Positions 6,430 to 9,270 of a stretch of 9,270 bases of DNA are shown here, piece by piece. Position 1 is the first letter of the stretch, and every line of letters begins with the position of its first letter. Source of the stretch: Acidobacteriota bacterium. Its GTDB lineage: Bacteria > Acidobacteriota > UBA6911. The stretch is from the NCBI GenBank assembly GCA_023265215.1, contig JAHFUH010000169.1, positions 1 to 9,270 of the forward strand. Reading direction: 5' to 3'. A model generated the notes under the pieces. It searched no databases. It had not been told where the DNA came from and saw only the letters and a program-made list of their open reading frames with translations. Made by a program: the position numbers and the translations under genes.

Positions 6430-8102
6430 GCAAATTAGGAGTAGTAATTAAACGAGCTGTATTTCTTTTCATCGTCACGGCTGCGGCTTTTGCCTTTTCG
6501 ATAAAAGATTCCACATCACAGGAAAAGCCAATCCAGGGTTCGGAAAGCCTGATGGACATACCTATCAGCCCTATCGAACAAGCTGAAAAGGATGGGACCG
6601 TGCTTCATATGTCGTTAAAGGAGATTACAAAGCTGGCACTCCAGAATAATTTGGATATAGCCATCTCGGATACTAATGAAGAGATCTATCAACAGAGGAT
6701 AATCCAAGCCCATGGTCCTTATGATCCCTCTATAACATTAACCTTGGGTGCAAGATCCACAACACAGCCGAATACCAACCAGACCAATATTTCATCTCAA
6801 GGTTCATCCAATAACACGAAGCTGGACACGTGGAATTTTCAGTTTACTAAAAACCTGCCGACGGGAGGCGGAATCGTCGCCAGCTTGAATTCCAATAGAA
6901 GCGATACGAACCAGACATTCGCGCTTTTCAGTCCGCAATATAATACAACAAGCTCATTTCAGTTAACTCAGCCGTTGTTGCGTAACCGCAGTATGGACCA
7001 AACCCGGGGCACAATCCGGATTGCCAACCTGGATCTCAAAATCAATGACAGCCAATTCAGGCAATCGATCACCAGTACAATTGCGACGATTCAGGGAGTT
7101 TACTGGGATCTTGTAAGTGCAATTCGGAACTATAACATTCAACGTGACTCCGTAAAGCTGGCGCAGATCACCGTGGAGCAAAACCGGGAAAAGGTCCGGA
7201 TCGGCGTTTTGGCGCCAATTGAAATCACAGTAGCACAGGCGGATGTGGCGAACCGCATGGTAAGCCTGGTTACTGCAAAACAAAGTATCAAAGCCGCAGA
7301 GAACAATCTCCGGTCCACGGTGTCCGGCGATCGCAAGAGCGATATTTGGCAGAAGATGATCGTGCCCACGGATAGCGCAGAATATACAGAATTCAAAGTG
7401 GATTTTGAGAAAGCTATCGATACAGCTCTGAAAAACCGGCCCGAACTGGAGCAATACAGTCTTCAGCTGCAGGAGAACCAAATTAATAACCAGGTCGATC
7501 GCAATATGAAAAAATGGCAACTGGATGCTGTAGGGTCCTTCGGAACTGTAGGAGTTGCAGGCCCGCAAACTATATCCCCCATTACAGGCCAGCCGGTGAT
7601 TGATCCTTCACTGGTTGGAAGCGCAGGCACGGCTTACCAGACATTGTTTACAAAGGGATTTAAGAACTGGTTTGTTGGCTTCAATATCCAGATACCTTTG
7701 AAAAATCGCAATGTGGAAGCGCAACTTGCACAGCTGGATATTCAAAAGAGGCAGTTTCTCATGAACCGCAAGAAGGAAGAGCAGGTCATTTCGGTTCAGA
7801 TTCGCAACGCATTCGATGATCTGGAAAGCAACAAGCAGAAGGTGGACGCAGCTAAAGTGGCCCGTCAGTTAGCAGAGGTACAGCTGGATGCGGAAAACAA
7901 GCGTTTCAGAGCCGGGACGACGCAGAATTTCATACTCCTCCAAAGGCAACAAGATCTTTCAACCGCGCAAAGCGCTGAACTCCAGGCTCTTGTGGCCTAT
8001 AAAAAATCGATTATAGCCCTCGAACAAAATATGTACACCCTGCTGGAATCGAGTGATTTTGAAATCGCCGGTTCAGGCATCAAGAATTTACAATTGAAAT
8101 GA
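6426..8102 (+). CDS. Second TolC-family outer-membrane channel protein, long form
   Basis: This 558-residue outer-membrane efflux protein is about 127 residues longer than the channel at 694-1989 and clearly from a different subfamily. The start at 6426 is shared in the ATGA overlap with the preceding mini-ORF, and GGGGA (6415-6419) gives a modest ribosome site. Residues 9-25 are a hydrophobic signal peptide. OEP repeat one starts at MSLKEITKLALQNNLDIAI (about 62-80). Long helices follow at about 200-300 with QGVYWDLVSAIRNYNIQRDSV and VRIGVLAPIEITVAQADVANR. The second repeat runs to the C-terminus with NKRFRAGTTQNFILLQRQQDL at about 491-511. The extra length is mainly an Asn/Thr/Ser-rich stretch at about 110-135, beta-strand-like sequence to about 185, and an insertion at about 370-412. 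This layout resembles TolC proteins encoded next to MacAB-type ABC exporters, and a MacA-like gene follows here. It probably serves that system, though it may also pair with the RND pump. Confidence 0.87.
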   Translation: MSKLGVVIKRAVFLFIVTAAAFAFSIKDSTSQEKPIQGSESLMDIPISPIEQAEKDGTVLHMSLKEITKLALQNNLDIAISDTNEEIYQQRIIQAHGPYDPSITLTLGARSTTQPNTNQTNISSQGSSNNTKLDTWNFQFTKNLPTGGGIVASLNSNRSDTNQTFALFSPQYNTTSSFQLTQPLLRNRSMDQTRGTIRIANLDLKINDSQFRQSITSTIATIQGVYWDLVSAIRNYNIQRDSVKLAQITVEQNREKVRIGVLAPIEITVAQADVANRMVSLVTAKQSIKAAENNLRSTVSGDRKSDIWQKMIVPTDSAEYTEFKVDFEKAIDTALKNRPELEQYSLQLQENQINNQVDRNMKKWQLDAVGSFGTVGVAGPQTISPITGQPVIDPSLVGSAGTAYQTLFTKGFKNWFVGFNIQIPLKNRNVEAQLAQLDIQKRQFLMNRKKEEQVISVQIRNAFDDLESNKQKVDAAKVARQLAEVQLDAENKRFRAGTTQNFILLQRQQDLSTAQSAELQALVAYKKSIIALEQNMYTLLESSDFEIAGSGIKNLQLK

Positions 8103-8149
8103 CTGGAATAAATCACCATGGAAGCGCAGCATGTTATGTAGATTCGATT

Positions 8150-8174
8150 ATATTCGGACAACATGACCGAATAT
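8150..8174. repeat. Inverted repeat ATATTCGG / CCGAATAT
   Basis: Perfect 8-bp arms (8150-8157 and 8167-8174) flank a 9-nt spacer, 48 bp after the second channel gene. A near copy of the right arm, CCGGATAT, follows at 8177-8184. Arm length and spacing fit a transcription-factor site or a weak RNA hairpin. The absence of a U-tract after it argues against an intrinsic terminator. Confidence 0.4.
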
Positions 8175-8228
8175 GCCGGATATAGGATTTTATTATCAGG
8201 TACTGATGAATTATCTTGGAATTACTGG

Positions 8229-8238
8229 TTTGTACAAT
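8229..8238. promoter_or_regulatory. TTTGTACAAT element, possible operator and -10 box before the MacA-like gene
   Basis: It contains the palindrome TTGTACAA (8230-8237) and shares the 9-mer TTTGTACAA with the palindrome at 651-664 upstream of the RND operon. TACAAT (8233-8238) could also be a -10 box, but the best -35 candidate at 16 nt spacing (TTATCT, 8211-8216) is weak. A common regulator for both efflux units is suggested, not shown. Confidence 0.3.
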
Positions 8239-8364
8239 ATCGAATAGTTCAATTATTAGTTTCGTATGGAATCTCCCCTCAAGTACATCCTCTTGTTTCA
8301 CTCCCCCATGCAAGGTGAACCAACATTGCTGTAATAATTCTCAGAAGGAAACCGTATCTAATAT

Positions 8365-8396
8365 CCGATAGCTCGGGTTCGCCTGACGGATTCAGG
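8365..8396 (+). other. Two small adjacent hairpins in the MacA-like gene leader
   Basis: CCGA (8365-8368) / TCGG (8373-8376) with a TAGC loop, and CCTGA (8382-8386) / TCAGG (8392-8396) with a CGGAT loop, lie 38-69 bp before the start codon. The stems are only 4-5 bp, so chance is a real possibility. If transcribed they could affect translation of the downstream gene. Confidence 0.2.
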
Positions 8397-8433
8397 ATGA
8401 ACGGCTTGGATTGAACACAGAGTGAGGATAGTC

Positions 8434-9270
8434 ATGTCTAAAAAACACTGGTACAGCAGCAAATACTTCTGGATCTTTCTGATTTTGATCGGCGGATCCG
8501 CCGGTTTTGGATCGTGGGAGTTTTTAACCACAAAGGCTGAAAAGCCCAATTATATTTTCGGAACCGTGGATCGCGGCAACATTATCACGCAGGTGCAGAT
8601 GACCGGCACGCTTGCCGCTGTTACAACTGTCGCCGTCGGCACCCAAGTTTCCGGCACCGTAATGGAACTGTTCGCAGATTTTAATTCCGAGGTGAAGAAA
8701 GACCAGGTATTGGCAAAACTGGATCCTGCATTATTCCAAACCCAGCTGGACCAAGCTGAGGCAAGCGTCAAAACAGGCGAAGCGGTTTTGAATAATGACG
8801 CCGCCGGCATAGCCACAACAAAAGCGAATATTGAGAAAGCCAAGGTTGACGTGCTGAACAGCACCAGAAAATACAAGATGATCAAAGAGCTGTTTGACGA
8901 AGGTCTGGAGACACAGGACGACATGGATGGCGCGCTGGCTACTCTGAATTCATCCAATGCATCGGAGGCTGCAGTGGAGTCCCAGCTCACGGCTGCTCAG
9001 TCCTCCCTTAAGGCCGATCAGGCGCGGCTGGATCAGGCACAGGCGAATCTAAAGAATGCGCAGGTGAACCTTGATCACACCATTATTACAAGCCCTATCT
9101 CCGGAACTGTTATCTCACGCAATGTCGACAAAGGCCAGACCGTGGCTGCCAGTTTTTCCACTCCGACTATGTTCACCATAGGTGAAGACCTCACAAAAAT
9201 GCAGGTGATAACTAATACGGACGAAGCGGACGTTGGGAAGCTCAAGCCCGCCATGGACGCCAGCTTCACG
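8434..9270 (+). CDS. macA: MacA-like periplasmic membrane-fusion protein, 3' end beyond window
   Basis: This is the first 279 codons of an HlyD/MacA-family adaptor that is still open at the window edge. It normally links a MacB-type ABC transporter in the inner membrane to a TolC channel. The start at 8434 has TGAGGA (8423-8428) five nt upstream. A short basic N-terminus (MSKKHWYSSK) precedes one membrane anchor at about residues 11-29, and no lipobox is seen. The first lipoyl half (about 66-98) contains VGTQVSGTVMELFADFNSEV followed by GxxLAKLDP-like QVLAKLDP. A long alpha-hairpin rich in Ala/Gln runs about 99-212. The second lipoyl half reads TIITSPISGTVISRNVDKGQ (about 216-235), then TPTMFTIGEDLTKMQV and TDEADVGKLKPAMDASF in the beta-barrel. 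These strings are characteristic of MacA rather than RND adaptors. About 100-150 residues are probably missing. Substrate (peptide, macrolide-like compound or lipid) is unknown. Confidence 0.88.
   Translation, partial: MSKKHWYSSKYFWIFLILIGGSAGFGSWEFLTTKAEKPNYIFGTVDRGNIITQVQMTGTLAAVTTVAVGTQVSGTVMELFADFNSEVKKDQVLAKLDPALFQTQLDQAEASVKTGEAVLNNDAAGIATTKANIEKAKVDVLNSTRKYKMIKELFDEGLETQDDMDGALATLNSSNASEAAVESQLTAAQSSLKADQARLDQAQANLKNAQVNLDHTIITSPISGTVISRNVDKGQTVAASFSTPTMFTIGEDLTKMQVITNTDEADVGKLKPAMDASFT

Larger units (their letters stand above)
8103..8433. other. 331-bp AT-rich intergenic region without a gene
   Basis: I find no convincing reading frame here. The only short frame starting with a plausible ATG (8118) stops after 7 codons. 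The region contains several small dyads (8150-8174, 8193-8209, 8365-8376, 8382-8396) and the TTTGTACAAT element at 8229-8238, listed separately where strong enough. None of the dyads is GC-rich with a U-run, so a classic intrinsic terminator for the upstream operon is not evident. The MacA-like gene may therefore be reached by read-through, or it may have its own promoter in this gap. Confidence 0.6.

Noticed and set aside
6963..7568. 201-codon minus-strand frame inside the second channel gene
   Set aside because: It is antisense to clear TolC-family coding sequence. Its composition follows from the reverse complement, and no family is recognised.
8550..8990. 146-codon minus-strand Ser/Ala-rich frame
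   Set aside because: The opposite strand encodes the MacA-like protein with intact motifs. The Ser/Val/Ala-rich text is the expected antisense shadow of its coiled coil.
1..9270. CRISPR array, tRNA, rRNA or insertion sequence
   Set aside because: I saw no regularly spaced direct repeats, no cloverleaf-type tRNA sequence, and no transposase motif or terminal inverted repeats framing a gene.

Overview
The window looks like chromosomal DNA from a diderm (Gram-negative) bacterium and carries export genes all transcribed from the + strand. The gene products have signal peptides, outer-membrane efflux channels, a lipoprotein signal and inner-membrane pump sequences, so a two-membrane envelope is certain. 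The roughly even base composition, the style of the RND pump and a structured intergenic repeat at the left end remind me of Acidobacteriota or similar soil lineages. That placement is recall and inference; the window contains no marker gene.

Layout. Positions 1-110 hold a non-coding, hairpin-rich segment that resembles a dispersed palindromic repeat. A small exported cysteine-rich protein (235-585, DUF2946-like) follows. The 108-bp gap after it carries a good sigma70-type promoter whose -35 box lies inside a 16-bp perfect palindrome, with a second, 14-bp perfect palindrome just after the predicted transcription start. This promoter would drive a complete tripartite heavy-metal RND efflux set: outer-membrane channel (694-1989), lipoprotein membrane-fusion protein (1986-3164, 4-nt ATGA overlap) and HME-type RND pump (3224-6307). 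The pump has the DFG-x3-DGAVVMVEN motif typical of divalent-cation exporters of the CzcA type.

Immediately after the pump is an unlisted 36-codon ORF (6319-6429) with a strong Shine-Dalgarno sequence and a 4-nt ATGA overlap with the next gene. Its start resembles the YTCPMHPE signature of heavy-metal-binding domains. A second, longer TolC-family channel (6426-8102) follows. After a 331-bp AT-rich gap with several small inverted repeats and no obvious terminator comes a MacA-like membrane-fusion protein (8434 to the window edge, incomplete). It is probably followed outside the window by a MacB-type ABC transporter.

Together the genes suggest an envelope efflux island: a CzcCBA-like pump that moves metal ions from periplasm or cytoplasm across the outer membrane, and a MacAB-like system that could use the second TolC channel. 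The sequence TTTGTACAA occurs both in the palindrome before the RND operon and 197 bp before the MacA gene, which hints at shared control. The most novel candidates are the tiny Cys-containing ORF and the palindrome pair and shared motif. The pump components themselves belong to known families.
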